Shown here: piece by piece, positions 35,370 through 44,716 of the stretch
How the letters are laid out: each line of letters starts with the position of its first letter
Numbering within the stretch: the stretch's first letter is position 1
Assembly (NCBI GenBank): GCA_019414345.1
Contig: DXMF01000003.1
Span: 1 to 63,470, forward strand
Source of the DNA: Collinsella sp.
Lineage (GTDB): Bacteria > Actinomycetota > Coriobacteriia > Coriobacteriales > Coriobacteriaceae
Direction: 5' to 3'
DNA: 63,470 bases
Position numbers and translations under genes: made by a program
The notes under the pieces: model-generated
Told to the model about the DNA's origin: nothing
Databases searched by the model: none
What the model saw: the letters and a program-made list of their open reading frames with translations, nothing else

Positions 35370-36095
35370 CTACGCAACATCCCAAGGCTGGAGCTCGTCG
35401 CCCAGGCGAACGATGCAGTCGTAGAGCACGGTGTGACGCTCGGCCGGGTTGGCGTCGCGATGAAAATGGCCGTAGTACCAGCGCTTGTAGTCCAAGCGTT
35501 CTTCCAGCTCATCGAAAAATGCCGTGAGTCGATCAACGCCGGGGCAATCCCAGCCGGGCGCCGGATAGAGCGTGGGCGAAAGCATGTGCGTAGAGCAGGT
35601 GTGGGTGATTACGTAGTCGACCTTCCAGCCCACGCTGTCGAGCTTTGTCCGTGCCTCCTCAAAGTTGCGCTCGTCCGGCAGCTCCTGTGGCCACCAGCTG
35701 GAATACGGAATGCGGTATTCCTTGTCCACGCTCGTGGCACCGCCCATAGTAAAGATCGTTGAGTTGTCGAGCTCAAAAACCTCGCCACGCGTCAGGCGCC
35801 GTATGGGAGAGGTGTCCGACAGGCGCTGCGTCAGCCCACCGTGCCACAGCTCCATGGAACACTCCGCCCAGTGATCGAAACGCTCGTGGTTGCCGTCGAC
35901 GAACAGCACGGTATAGGGGCGCGACTCCAGCCAAGCGATATCGGCGCACTCCTCGGCAGAGAAATCCCACGGAAAGCCAAAGTCGCCCGCGACAATCAGA
36001 TAGTCGTCGCCCGTCAGACTATCCCCAAGCTCCCAGTCGCGCAGCTTTTGCATGTCGACGCCGCCGTGAATATCGCCCGTCACATAGACCGTCAT
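35370..36095 (-). CDS. calcineurin-like metallophosphoesterase
   Basis: 241 residues from the ATG at 36095. The metal-site motifs are in order: VTGDIHGG (D-x-H), VAGDFGF (GD), DGNHERFD (GNHE), then THTC and GHFHRD. The substrate is unknown; the closest-looking relatives are bacterial serine/threonine-type or dinucleotide phosphatases. It converges on gluQ with only 17 nt between the stops. Confidence 0.85.
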   Translation of the reverse strand: MTVYVTGDIHGGVDMQKLRDWELGDSLTGDDYLIVAGDFGFPWDFSAEECADIAWLESRPYTVLFVDGNHERFDHWAECSMELWHGGLTQRLSDTSPIRRLTRGEVFELDNSTIFTMGGATSVDKEYRIPYSSWWPQELPDERNFEEARTKLDSVGWKVDYVITHTCSTHMLSPTLYPAPGWDCPGVDRLTAFFDELEERLDYKRWYYGHFHRDANPAERHTVLYDCIVRLGDELQPWDVA

Positions 36096-36180
36096 CGGAT
36101 TACCACTTCCCTGTAAGTCACTAGCCCGCATTCTGCACGATCACTAGGTCAACCGTTCCAGCCCTTCCATCCCTTAGGGC

Positions 36181-36420
36181 TTACCCCTCGTTCTTCCATC
36201 CAAACGGATCGAGCACCCAAAAAACCAGATCGAGCACGCCGCCGGTCATCATGGCGCCGGCAAGGGCCATGCAAACGTGCAGAGAGACGGCACTTCGGAG
36301 CACGTCGAACGGCCCCAGAACAGCCAGCAGCGCGACCACTGCGCCGGCAAGGCACAGCGCGAGGCACGGTCCCGCGTCCTTGACGCACTTCTTTGCGAGA
36401 TGCTTGGTGTTGTCACTCAT
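36181..36420 (-). CDS. small two-helix membrane protein of unknown function
   Basis: 79 residues from the ATG at 36420, with AAGGAG about 10 nt upstream. Two membrane helices (AGPCLALCLAGAVVALLAVL and HVCMALAGAMMTGGVLDLVF), with a positive N-terminus and the C-terminal end DPFGWKNEG. No family recognised. Confidence 0.55.
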   Translation of the reverse strand: MSDNTKHLAKKCVKDAGPCLALCLAGAVVALLAVLGPFDVLRSAVSLHVCMALAGAMMTGGVLDLVFWVLDPFGWKNEG

Positions 36421-36582
36421 CAATATCGAACTCCTTAGAGGGTCGTTGTTTGGGTACATGCCGTCGCGACAGAGCAGGACGGCAAGGCAAGTGTCACATG
36501 TCGTGCGGACATCAATGGAGAAACCGCCTGCTCGACCAACCCTTGACGCCGTTTTGCATCGGCCCACCATCCCCTGCTATCG

Positions 36583-36762
36583 AGGTCTAATACTTTCCGG
36601 AGAAGTGAACGGCTGTTTTTAGACCCCTGAAGCATCCACATTTTTCGACGGCAAAAATCGCAGGATTTCAGCACCGAAACCGCAGGAAACGACACGCTCA
36701 AAGCGTCGATGCTTCGGGGGTCCGATTTAGCTCGTTCACTTCTCCGGAAAAGTATTAGACCT
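36583..36762. repeat. 180-bp MITE-like inverted-repeat element
   Basis: AGGTCTAATACTTTCCGG-AGAAGTGAACG (36583-36611) is repeated inverted at 36733-36762 with one extra A. A second inner pair (CCCCTGAAGCATC/GATGCTTCGGGGG) extends the fold. There is no open frame. It lies in the 473-bp gap between the small membrane gene and the 244-residue unknown gene, both of which read away from it. Confidence 0.75.
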
Positions 36763-36853
36763 TGATTCTTTGCCGCCCCGAGGGTGCGCCGCTTCCTTCT
36801 CTGGAACCCTCACTAGCACTGGCGCCCCTAGCCGCTACGAGCGCAAGCGTGCC

Positions 36854-36859
36854 TATAAT
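36854..36859 (+). promoter_or_regulatory. -10 box of the 36.9 kb gene
   Basis: Perfect TATAAT 34 nt upstream of the ATG. No good -35 box is seen. Confidence 0.5.
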
Positions 36860-36893
36860 GAGACATGTTTCCTGATGAGAAAGGAATCCAGAT

Positions 36894-37628
36894 ATGGACG
36901 AAGTCAACCACGCCGTTTTGGACAATCTTCGGGAGTTTTTCAGCCGTGTCGACAGCGCGCGCAACAGTGTATCCCCGATTGAAAAGCCAGATAGCGACCC
37001 AATAGAAATAGACGTCAAGGACTTTGTCGCTCTGTGCAATAAACCTGAAAGCTGCACCAAGGACGATGCCTACAAGCTTGGTGAGACAATACTCACTCTA
37101 AATGGTCTTGATGAAAACAAACTTAAGGGGATGAAAGCTGCTCTCAAAAACAATACATGGAATGCCTGGTGTGAAGATAATGGCATAAAAGCATCCGCAG
37201 ATAACGCCACTTTCTACCTTGTGCTCAAGCGCCGCACCGACGATCAGCAGCACTATCATTTTTACTTCGATAAAGATACGGTTGCAGAAATCGATGCCTT
37301 TGATCCCTTTTTAATTAAAGGACAGAATGGCGAACGATTTTTAAACCAGCAATGGCATGTGCTCATCTCTGTGCTCGCATACCTTGATGTCGCTCACGCT
37401 TTAAGCAGCGATCAGCACGAATACCATTGCCTGTATCAACATATTAAGAAGTTGGACAAAGGCGATTTAAGTGCGTTGCATTTACAATTCCTCTGTTCTG
37501 CCAGCACCCGCATCAAGCTTCAAGTTGTTAAACCGAAAACGACCACGAAGGCACAGACAACAACGTATCACACTAAAGCAATGAACGAATGGCTTGAAGC
37601 AGCACTGCGTAAATTAGCCGGCAAATAA
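36894..37628 (+). CDS. accessory protein of unknown function, AT-rich gene
   Basis: 244 residues. AAAGGA lies 8 nt before the ATG. Hydrophilic, with an acidic first third, then an aromatic/histidine-rich middle (HYHFYFDKDT, HEYHCLYQHIKK) and a basic Lys/Thr-rich segment before a C-terminal helix. No signal peptide, membrane helix or catalytic motif that I recognise. Codons end in A/T far more often than in neighbouring genes, suggesting acquisition. It sits beside an inverted-repeat element and converges on a phosphatase gene. Confidence 0.65.
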   Translation: MDEVNHAVLDNLREFFSRVDSARNSVSPIEKPDSDPIEIDVKDFVALCNKPESCTKDDAYKLGETILTLNGLDENKLKGMKAALKNNTWNAWCEDNGIKASADNATFYLVLKRRTDDQQHYHFYFDKDTVAEIDAFDPFLIKGQNGERFLNQQWHVLISVLAYLDVAHALSSDQHEYHCLYQHIKKLDKGDLSALHLQFLCSASTRIKLQVVKPKTTTKAQTTTYHTKAMNEWLEAALRKLAGK

Positions 37629-37640
37629 TCGCCCGCCAAC

Positions 37641-38402
37641 CTACTCCAGCCCCGGTCCGCTGTACTTCCCTGTTTCCGAGTCGTAGCTCAGCACGGCGAC
37701 CTCGCCGTTCTTCATGACGTTCCCGTCGATGTAGTAGTGGCTGGCCCCGTCATGCCAGATGCCGCGGTAGCCCGCGATGCCCGAGACGGTCTCGGTGTTG
37801 ATGTGCCCAGCGATAACATCAAGGTAGAACTCATGCCCCACGTAATCGGGCATCATCATGGTAAACGACTCAGCAGACGTGCCGAGCTTCCAGTACTCGC
37901 CGGCCTCCTCGTCAACGCCGGCGTGCACAAAGACCTGGCCGAAGGGGCTTTCGTAAAAGTAAGGGAGTTTGCGAATCCACGCGATTATGTCCGCGTGCTC
38001 GGCCTTTATGCGCTCAACCGTAAAGGCGTAGGCCTCCTCGAACTCCCTGAGCCTCAAAAGGCGCTTAACGTGCTTGAATGCCTCGGCGTCTAAGAAGCTC
38101 TTGGCCGTTGCCAGATTGCTGTCGGCGAGTATCCATGCCTGCGTGAAATTGGGGTCCTTCACCTCGTCAATGTACTCGAGAAACATCTCCTCGTGGTTGC
38201 CACGCAGCGCCACGACGCGATCGCCATACCGCTTTTGCAGGTCCATGATGAGCTCGAAGACCCCGAGCGAATCGGGACCTCGGTCGCAGTAGTCGCCAAG
38301 CAAAACCAGCTTGGAATCCTCGGCATCGAGGTCGACGGTGGAAAGCGATGCCTTAAAGGCGTCCAAGCACCCGTGAATGTCACTCATAGCGTAGATATGC
38401 AC
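37641..38402 (-). CDS. serine/threonine-type metallophosphoesterase (diadenosine-tetraphosphatase-like)
   Basis: 253 residues from a GTG at 38402 with GGAGG 6 nt upstream. The PP-family motifs are all present: MSDIHGC (D-x-H), LLGDYCDRGPDS (GDxxDRG), LRGNHEEMF (GNHE), VFVHAGV and IAGHINT. Such proteins are PrpA/B-like phosphatases or ApaH-like hydrolases. It is AT-neutral and looks native. Confidence 0.87.
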   Translation of the reverse strand: MHIYAMSDIHGCLDAFKASLSTVDLDAEDSKLVLLGDYCDRGPDSLGVFELIMDLQKRYGDRVVALRGNHEEMFLEYIDEVKDPNFTQAWILADSNLATAKSFLDAEAFKHVKRLLRLREFEEAYAFTVERIKAEHADIIAWIRKLPYFYESPFGQVFVHAGVDEEAGEYWKLGTSAESFTMMMPDYVGHEFYLDVIAGHINTETVSGIAGYRGIWHDGASHYYIDGNVMKNGEVAVLSYDSETGKYSGPGLE

Positions 38403-38616
38403 GTATGACCTCCTGTTTGCGTCGGGACCCCACTCGTTTGCGCCATGCGGCGCGGCGGCCCCTCTGACTTCGCGGGCACCGGGCAACCTTGTCCTGTCAC
38501 ACCCCTCAACATGGTTAAAAGTATATCTCGCCGTGCGGACACAAATTTATGCCTGAGCTCCGGGCGCCCCGCGCGCTTGGCCTCAACCCAACCCAAAAAC
38601 TCATCCAACATTAATC

Positions 38617-38644
38617 TTGGCTCAAGAATCGCTTAATCTATAAC
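38617..38644 (+). promoter_or_regulatory. candidate promoter of the DUF4342/two-component run
   Basis: TTGGCT and TATAAC separated by 16 nt, about 115 nt upstream of the ATG at 38758. The 355-bp gap 38403-38757 has no other recognisable content. Confidence 0.35.
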
Positions 38645-38757
38645 CTGCACTATAGAGTTCGACCAAGGGCGGGGCGGCGCAACGCAAACCGCCGAACGCA
38701 ACGCTCGCGCCCGAGCAAATTGCCCGGCGTCGCGCCCATCGAACGAAAGGACAGGTC

Positions 38758-39300
38758 ATGGACGACCTCGAAAAAGTTGAAACCATCCGCACCAAGTGCA
38801 ACGTGAGCTACACCGATGCCAAGGCCGCGCTCGACGCTGCCGACGGCAACGTTTTGGATGCCATCATTTGGCTCGAGTCGCAGGGCAAGACCCAGACCAC
38901 GTCGGCGCATGCCGCCACCGAGTCCGCGCCAGTCGATGAGCCCTCTGCCGAGATGGTCGCCGCGCAGGTCGCTTACGAAAAGTCGAGCGAAAAGACCGAC
39001 TTCTCCAAGAAGATGGACAGCGTGTGGGAGTACCTCAAAAAGCTCTTCCGCCTGAGTCTGGACACCAAGTTTATCGCCACGCGCCGCGATGCGATCATCC
39101 TCAACATCCCCATCCTGATTCCCATCGTCGCCCTGTTTGCCTGGGGCGCCACGATATGGCTGATGCTGCTTGGCCTGTTCTTTGGCATGCGCTACCGCAT
39201 CGATAGCGACGGCGACGTGCCCGGCAGCATCAACAACCTGATGGACAGCGCTGCCAATGCCGCGGACGACATCAAGCAAAATCTGAACGACGACAAGTAA
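38758..39300 (+). CDS. DUF4342-like protein with UBA-like N-terminus and membrane anchor
   Basis: 180 residues. Residues 1-45 match the UBA/Ts-N fold found in elongation factor Ts and nascent-chain proteins (VETIRTKCNVSYTDAKAALDAADGNVLDAIIWLE). A middle part follows, then one long or two short membrane helices (IILNIPILIPIVALFAWGA and TIWLMLLGLFFG) and an acidic end. AAAGGAC lies 6 nt before the ATG. It precedes a response regulator by 18 nt, so probably is co-transcribed with the two-component system. Role unknown. Confidence 0.75.
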   Translation: MDDLEKVETIRTKCNVSYTDAKAALDAADGNVLDAIIWLESQGKTQTTSAHAATESAPVDEPSAEMVAAQVAYEKSSEKTDFSKKMDSVWEYLKKLFRLSLDTKFIATRRDAIILNIPILIPIVALFAWGATIWLMLLGLFFGMRYRIDSDGDVPGSINNLMDSAANAADDIKQNLNDDK

Positions 39301-39318
39301 TCGCAGACGGGGGCACGT

Positions 39319-40087
<769 letters not shown>

Positions 40088-40104
<17 letters not shown>

Positions 40105-41383
40105 TGCCGAGGCCAAGCGCGTCACCTCCATCGCCCGCGCCATCAACTGGAGCTATATGTGGCGCCGCCTGATGAGCTACGTCTGGCTCGATCTGTTGCT
40201 GTTGGTTATTGCGGTGGCGATCCTCGTCTATGGATACAACCGGACGCTGCCCAACGGCGCGTTTACCGCAGGATGGATCCCCAGCACCACCGTTCGCAGC
40301 ATGTCGCTGACGCCCGCGCGCGGCTGGGACCTGACAACGCTCACCTATACCGTCGAGCTTGCGCGTACCACCAAGACTTTCCCCCTCGCGCAGGACCTCG
40401 TCACGCTATGGCCTCTCTACCTTGTCGTTGTGGGTTGGCAGGTCATCAGCGTGCTCAACATGCTCGGCGGCGCCCGCCGCGTGCGCCGCACCATGGCGCC
40501 GCTCAACGATCTGGCCCTGCGCGTGGACGAACTCGGCCGCATGCAGCTCTCCGGCGGCAAGATGGAAACGCTGGAGCAGGCCATCGAGCGCGCAAGCGTC
40601 GACTCGCCGAGCGTCACCACCGGCGACGCCGACCTGGCAAGCATCGAGGTCGCGCTCAACCGCCTGCTGCGCCAGATGCAAGAGGCCAAGCTGCAGCAGA
40701 TGCGCTTTGTCAACGACGCGAGCCACGAGCTGCGCACGCCCATCGCGGTGATTCAGGGCTACGTGAACATGCTCGACCGCTGGGGCAAAGACGACCCGGA
40801 CGTGCTGGCAGAATCCATCGCGTCCCTCAAGGCCGAAAGCGAGCACATGCAGGAGCTCGTGGAACAGCTGCTGTTTTTGGCACGCGGCGATGCCGGGCGC
40901 ACGGTCCTGCGGCGTGCGCATACCAACCTGGCCGCACTGGTCGGCGAGGTATGCGAAGAATCACAGATGATCGATACCGAGCACACGTATCGGCTGGCGT
41001 ACGACACCACGCTTGCCAACGACCCGCGCTGCGACGCATCTGTCGACGTGGCGCTCGTGAAGCAGGCTCTGCGCGTGATCGTGCAGAACGCCGCCAAGTA
41101 CTCGGATGCGGGCACATCCATCTCGTTTGGCGTGACGCCGGATGCGGGCGCGGGCACGATCGACATAAGTGTTGAGGACGAGGGCATCGGCATGAACCAG
41201 GAATCCGCAGCTCACGCGTTCGAACGGTTCTACCGCGCCGACAACGCGCGCGATGCCGGCGCGCAGGGCTCGGGTCTGGGGCTTGCCATTGCCAAATGGA
41301 TCGTCGACAGCCACGGCGGCGTCATCGGTGTGACCTCAGTCGAGGGCGTCGGCAGCCGCTTTACGATTCGCCTGCCACGATAG
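40088..41383 (+). CDS. membrane sensor histidine kinase
   Basis: 431 residues. Two membrane helices (about 34-55 and 113-135) flank an external loop of about 60 residues, followed by a HAMP-like region. The phospho-histidine is in NDASHELRTPIAVIQGY; N, G1 and G2 boxes follow (IVQNAAKYSD, VEDEGIGM, GSGLGLAIA). The layout matches ArlS/CiaH-type kinases. The start lies inside the regulator gene, which couples their translation. Confidence 0.92.
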
Positions 41384-41402
41384 AAAGCCCCTCGGCATAA
41401 AT

Positions 41403-41435
41403 AAAGGGATAAGGCCATGCGGCCCTATCCCTTTT
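41403..41435. terminator. bidirectional terminator after the two-component system
   Basis: AAAGGGATA-A-GGCC and GGCC-C-TATCCCTTT form a stem around ATGC, with T residues following. It separates the kinase gene from the VOC gene, which ends at 41459. Confidence 0.75.
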
Positions 41436-41458
41436 TGCTAGCTATGGCAGCTTGTGCG

Positions 41459-41833
41459 CTACTCTCGGCACAGGTGCACGGCGAAGCCGGCGAACTCGCG
41501 CTTAAAGTACACGAGCTTGGTGCCGCCGTCGGGCAGCAGCACGCGCGACTCCTCGTTGACCTCGAGCCCGCGCTCGGCAAACCACTTCTCGGCCGCATCG
41601 ATGTCGTTGACGGCAAAGCCGATGTGGCCCTTGGCGCCACGACCGTTCTGCTTCATGATCTCGACCAGCGAATCGTTAAAGTACGAAACCGGGGTCTCAA
41701 TAACGGGCAGCCCCATCATCGTCGAGAACAGCTCCGCGATCTCCAGGGCGTCTGCCGGGTCGGTGGCGTTAATGCCCACATGGGCAACGCGCATACCAAA
41801 GAGCTCTACCGGGTTGGCGTTCTGCTCACTCAT
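41459..41833 (-). CDS. VOC/glyoxalase-superfamily protein
   Basis: 124 residues. A vicinal-oxygen-chelate fold: two beta-alpha-beta-beta-beta repeats with candidate metal residues in RVAHVGIN and KGHIGFAV, and the end AGFAVHLCRE. The substrate is unknown. It lies 11 nt after the IIB gene and is probably co-transcribed with it. Confidence 0.75.
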   Translation of the reverse strand: MSEQNANPVELFGMRVAHVGINATDPADALEIAELFSTMMGLPVIETPVSYFNDSLVEIMKQNGRGAKGHIGFAVNDIDAAEKWFAERGLEVNEESRVLLPDGGTKLVYFKREFAGFAVHLCRE

Positions 41834-41844
41834 GCAGTCAGTGC

Positions 41845-42132
41845 CTACTGAGCCATGACGTCGAGAACGGCCTTCTCGGCGGCAACGCGGTTCATGCCGG
41901 TCATGAAGGGCACGCCACTCACGTACGGGCAGGTGAGGCCCTCAGGGGCAACGGTGGTGGCGATCAGCAGGTCGGCGCCCTCGCCGCAGTAGTCCTTGGC
42001 CTCGGAGATGGCGCACTGCACGATCTCGTACTTGTCGGCGTAACCGTTGGCGTCGAGCAGGGTGGCGACCTTCTGGGCAACAAGCGTGGAAGTAGCAGCG
42101 CCAGCACCGCAAGCCAAAACGATCTTCTTCAT
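41845..42132 (-). CDS. orphan PTS IIB component, galactitol-type
   Basis: 95 residues. The phosphocysteine loop is VLACGAGAATSTL with Cys8, the GatB-type IIB signature. No matching IIC or IIA is next to it, only a VOC protein. It may work with a permease elsewhere or act as a signalling relay. Confidence 0.85.
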   Translation of the reverse strand: MKKIVLACGAGAATSTLVAQKVATLLDANGYADKYEIVQCAISEAKDYCGEGADLLIATTVAPEGLTCPYVSGVPFMTGMNRVAAEKAVLDVMAQ

Positions 42133-42295
42133 AGGTAGTGTCTCCCTTCATGGTTTACTTTAGGTAAGTGTACCGCAGCGAGCGATGGCACTCAGCCTCG
42201 ATGAGCTTTTATGCCAGTTTGCTTGTGCACTGCGTATAATACATCTAGTACGTGTTGTCATACCGCTCGCGCTACGAGCGACTAAGGACCCTAAC

Positions 42296-42919
42296 ATGCC
42301 CGATTCCCGCACACTCTGGACCGCCGTCGTTATCATCTGCATCGGCGTGTCGGTGTTCTTTAGCGTCAAAAAACGCACCACGTTCAAGCGTCTGCAGCAG
42401 CTTATGGCTGCCAAGCAGTGGGACGAGTTCGATCGTTTGCTCGACGGCAAACTCACCAGTATGCTGTACCCGCGCTACAACCGCGACTACCTGCGCCTGA
42501 ACTCTTATCTGCTGCGCGAGGACCATGAGCGCGCCAGCGAGATGTTCGACCTGCTGCTGGGACTCAACCTGCCCAAGATGCAGCGCGTCGACCTGGTGAT
42601 CAAGGCCTTTAACTACTACGTTGGCCAGGAGGACCGCAAAAAGTCTAAGGAACTTTTGCACGAGATCAAGGGCTTTGAGGGCGGTCAGGCCGAGGCGGTC
42701 GCACACGAATGCCAGCTGATGTACGACACGATGATCCTCAAGCGCCACAACGACATTCCCGAGCTGGAGCGCATGCTCAAGGAAGCCGGTGACGACCCGG
42801 TCAAGCGCTGCCGCCTGGAGTATCTGCTGGCGCTGCAGTACCAAAACAAGGGCGACGAGGCCAAGTTCCAAGAGTTCCTCGAGAAGTCGGGCCAACACTC
42901 GATGGCCGTCAACGCGTAA
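42296..42919 (+). CDS. membrane-anchored protein with helical repeats, unknown function
   Basis: 207 residues from the ATG at 42296 (AAGGA 7 nt upstream). One N-terminal membrane helix (RTLWTAVVIICIGVSVFF), then a cytoplasmic-looking all-helical part resembling TPR repeats (WDEFDRLLDGK, DHERASEMFDLLL, RKKSKELLHEIKGF, DEAKFQEFLEKS). A TATAAT -10 box stands at 42235-42240. It is followed directly by tRNA-Leu. Confidence 0.7.
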   Translation: MPDSRTLWTAVVIICIGVSVFFSVKKRTTFKRLQQLMAAKQWDEFDRLLDGKLTSMLYPRYNRDYLRLNSYLLREDHERASEMFDLLLGLNLPKMQRVDLVIKAFNYYVGQEDRKKSKELLHEIKGFEGGQAEAVAHECQLMYDTMILKRHNDIPELERMLKEAGDDPVKRCRLEYLLALQYQNKGDEAKFQEFLEKSGQHSMAVNA

Positions 42920-42950
42920 CGGACGGCTTGTGCTAGACTTCTAGTCTCAC

Positions 42951-43035
42951 GGGGGCGTGGCGGAATTGGCATACGCAGGGGACTTAAAATCCCTCGCCGC
43001 AAGGATTGTGGGTTCGAGTCCCACCGCCCCTACCA
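42951..43035 (+). tRNA. tRNA-Leu (anticodon TAA)
   Basis: 85 nt with acceptor arms GGGGGCG and CGCCCCT (G1-T72 wobble), the D arm GCGGAATTGG, anticodon loop CTTAAAA with TAA, a class II variable arm, the T loop GGTTCGAGTCC and an encoded CCA. An extended -10-like TGCTAGACT precedes it at 42931-42939. Confidence 0.93.
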
Positions 43036-43046
43036 TATGGAGCTTT

Positions 43047-43085
43047 CGAGCCCGTGTCCCCAAGGGATGCGGGCTCGCCTCTTTT
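43047..43085 (+). terminator. terminator of tRNA-Leu
   Basis: CGAGCCCG and CGGGCTCG form an 8-bp stem, followed by CCTCTTTT. Eleven nt after the tRNA end. Confidence 0.8.
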
Positions 43086-43164
43086 GGACGCCGTCAACTG
43101 CAGAGCAGCTCATTTGGGACGGGGCTTTTTTGACTACTTTTCCGCCCGCCCAATGAGTTTCCTA

Positions 43165-43216
43165 CCACATTTTCCGATGGAAAAACGTGGTTGTCTCCCA
43201 CATTTTCCGATGGAAA
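43165..43216 (+). promoter_or_regulatory. duplicated palindromic operators before the DUF4143 ATPase gene
   Basis: TTTTCCGATGGAAAA at 43170-43184, within a larger palindrome (CCAC...GTGG, 43165-43190), and TTTCCGATGGAAA at 43204-43216. The centres are 33 bp apart, three helical turns. A TATACT -10 box at 43231-43236 puts the expected -35 position inside the second palindrome. Confidence 0.65.
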
Positions 43217-43259
43217 CTCCCAAATGGCCTTATACTAGCCGAGAGGGTTGGGAGGCAAT

Positions 43260-44561
43260 ATGCAGCGACAGCTTATGAGTGAACTTATCGCTTGGAAATC
43301 AAGGGCGAATCGCAAACCCCTCTTGCTTAAGGGAGCCCGCCAGACAGGAAAGACTTGGCTTCTTAACGAATTCGCAAGCCAGCAGTATCGAAACGTCATT
43401 CGTTTTGACTTTATGCTCGAGCCGAGCACACGCTCGCTGTTCGATGGGAACCTCGACCCCAAGCGCATCATCTCCCAGATAGAGCTCCTACGTGGCCAAA
43501 CCGTAACGCCGACAGACACGCTCATCATCTTCGACGAGATCCAAGAGGCGCCACGCGGGATCACCTCGCTTAAGTACTTCAACGAGCTTGCACCCGAATA
43601 CCACATCGTGGCAGCCGGTTCCTATATGGGCCTCGCGCTCCGACGCGAAAACGAGTCATTTCCCGTTGGCAAAATCGACCAGCTCACCATGCGTCCCATG
43701 GGGTTTGCCGAGTTCGTTCGTGCCGTCGACGGCAACCCGCTCGCCGACGCCATCCTTGCCGCAGACATGAACCTTCTGGCAAACGTTGCCGAAAAGCTCG
43801 AACACTTGCTCAAGGAATACCTTGTTGTCGGCGGTATGCCCGAAGTTGTCTCCGCTTTCGCCGAGACACGCGACTTCATCGAAGCCCGAAGGCTTCAGCA
43901 GCAAATCATCGAGGCTTACGAATCCGATTTTGGCAAACATGCACCCGCCCGCATCATCGAGCGCATGAGGTTGGTTTGGAAATCCCTTCCCGGCCAGCTT
44001 GCCAAAGAGAACAAGAAGTTTGTCTATGGCGCCCTTCGCCCCGGAGCGCGCGCACGCGATTTCGAGGAAAGCCTCCAGTGGCTCACGGACTACGGAATCG
44101 TTCATAAGGTGCCACGTGTTTCCGCTCTAAAGGCGCCGCTCTCGAGCTACGAAGACCTCTCGGGCTTCAAACTGTTCTGCATCGACACCGGCATCCTCGG
44201 AGCGCTCTCCGGTCTCTCTCCGGCCATCGTTCTTAACGGATCCGCTGTTTTTACCGAGTTCAAAGGTTCGCTGACCGAACAATACGTCGCGCAGGAGCTT
44301 TTGCTCCAGGACAAAACTCCCGCGTATTGGTCCTCTACCTCTGGCAATGCCGAAACCGACTTTGCCATCGACCATGCGGGAACCGTGCTTCCGCTTGAGG
44401 TCAAGGCGGCAGAGAACCTTAAAGCGAAGAGTCTGAAAATAGCCTGCGAAAAATTCAAGCTCGAGCGTTGCGTGAGGAGCTCCCTGGCGGCATATAGAGA
44501 CGAGGGCACGCTCGTCAATATTCCGCTTTGGGAAATTGGGCAAATCGACAAACTGACATAA
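43260..44561 (+). CDS. AAA-family ATPase with DUF4143 domain
   Basis: 433 residues from the ATG at 43260 (GGGAGG 4 nt upstream). An N-terminal AAA_14 ATPase: Walker A GARQTGKTW at 25-33, Walker B LIIFDEIQEAP, and a sensor region HIVAAGSYMG. The C-terminal half is the DUF4143 domain, which has a restriction-endonuclease-like core; its strand motif is ETDFAID...LPLEVKA, matching the D-x(n)-E-x-K nuclease pattern. Function in the cell is not established for this family. The gene stands alone with its own operator-like promoter. Confidence 0.88.
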   Translation: MQRQLMSELIAWKSRANRKPLLLKGARQTGKTWLLNEFASQQYRNVIRFDFMLEPSTRSLFDGNLDPKRIISQIELLRGQTVTPTDTLIIFDEIQEAPRGITSLKYFNELAPEYHIVAAGSYMGLALRRENESFPVGKIDQLTMRPMGFAEFVRAVDGNPLADAILAADMNLLANVAEKLEHLLKEYLVVGGMPEVVSAFAETRDFIEARRLQQQIIEAYESDFGKHAPARIIERMRLVWKSLPGQLAKENKKFVYGALRPGARARDFEESLQWLTDYGIVHKVPRVSALKAPLSSYEDLSGFKLFCIDTGILGALSGLSPAIVLNGSAVFTEFKGSLTEQYVAQELLLQDKTPAYWSSTSGNAETDFAIDHAGTVLPLEVKAAENLKAKSLKIACEKFKLERCVRSSLAAYRDEGTLVNIPLWEIGQIDKLT

Positions 44562-44582
44562 AGGCTGCGGAGGCGCTCAGCA

Positions 44583-44633
44583 AGGACTGTCCCCAGGTGC
44601 CTGCAGAAAAGAAACGTCCCTAGGTGCCGGCTG
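44583..44633. repeat. GTCCC-family repeat pair
   Basis: GGACTGTCCCCAGGTGCC and GAAACGTCCCTAGGTGCC are two similar units in tandem, just before the 68-bp palindrome. Confidence 0.6.
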
Positions 44634-44636
44634 TTG

Positions 44637-44704
44637 AGTTGCGGTGGAATAGGGACTGTTTGGTGCCCGAAAGGGCGATTTTAGTCCGTATTTCACCGCA
44701 ACTT
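44637..44704. repeat. 68-bp palindromic repeat, copy 1
   Basis: AGTTGCGGTGGAATAGGGAC and its inverted end (TTTCACCGCAACTT) enclose a variable centre. A second copy is at 51400-51468. Both copies lie between converging genes and may serve as two-way terminators. Confidence 0.75.
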
Positions 44705-44716
44705 ATGAGGGGATGG

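Noticed and set aside
36755..37060. 101-codon minus-strand frame over the start of the 244-residue gene
   Set aside because: The plus-strand gene has a promoter box and ribosome site; this is its shadow.
43165..43216. Start of a CRISPR or tandem repeat array
   Set aside because: Only two palindromic copies with a 20-nt spacer and no further units or cas genes; better read as operators.
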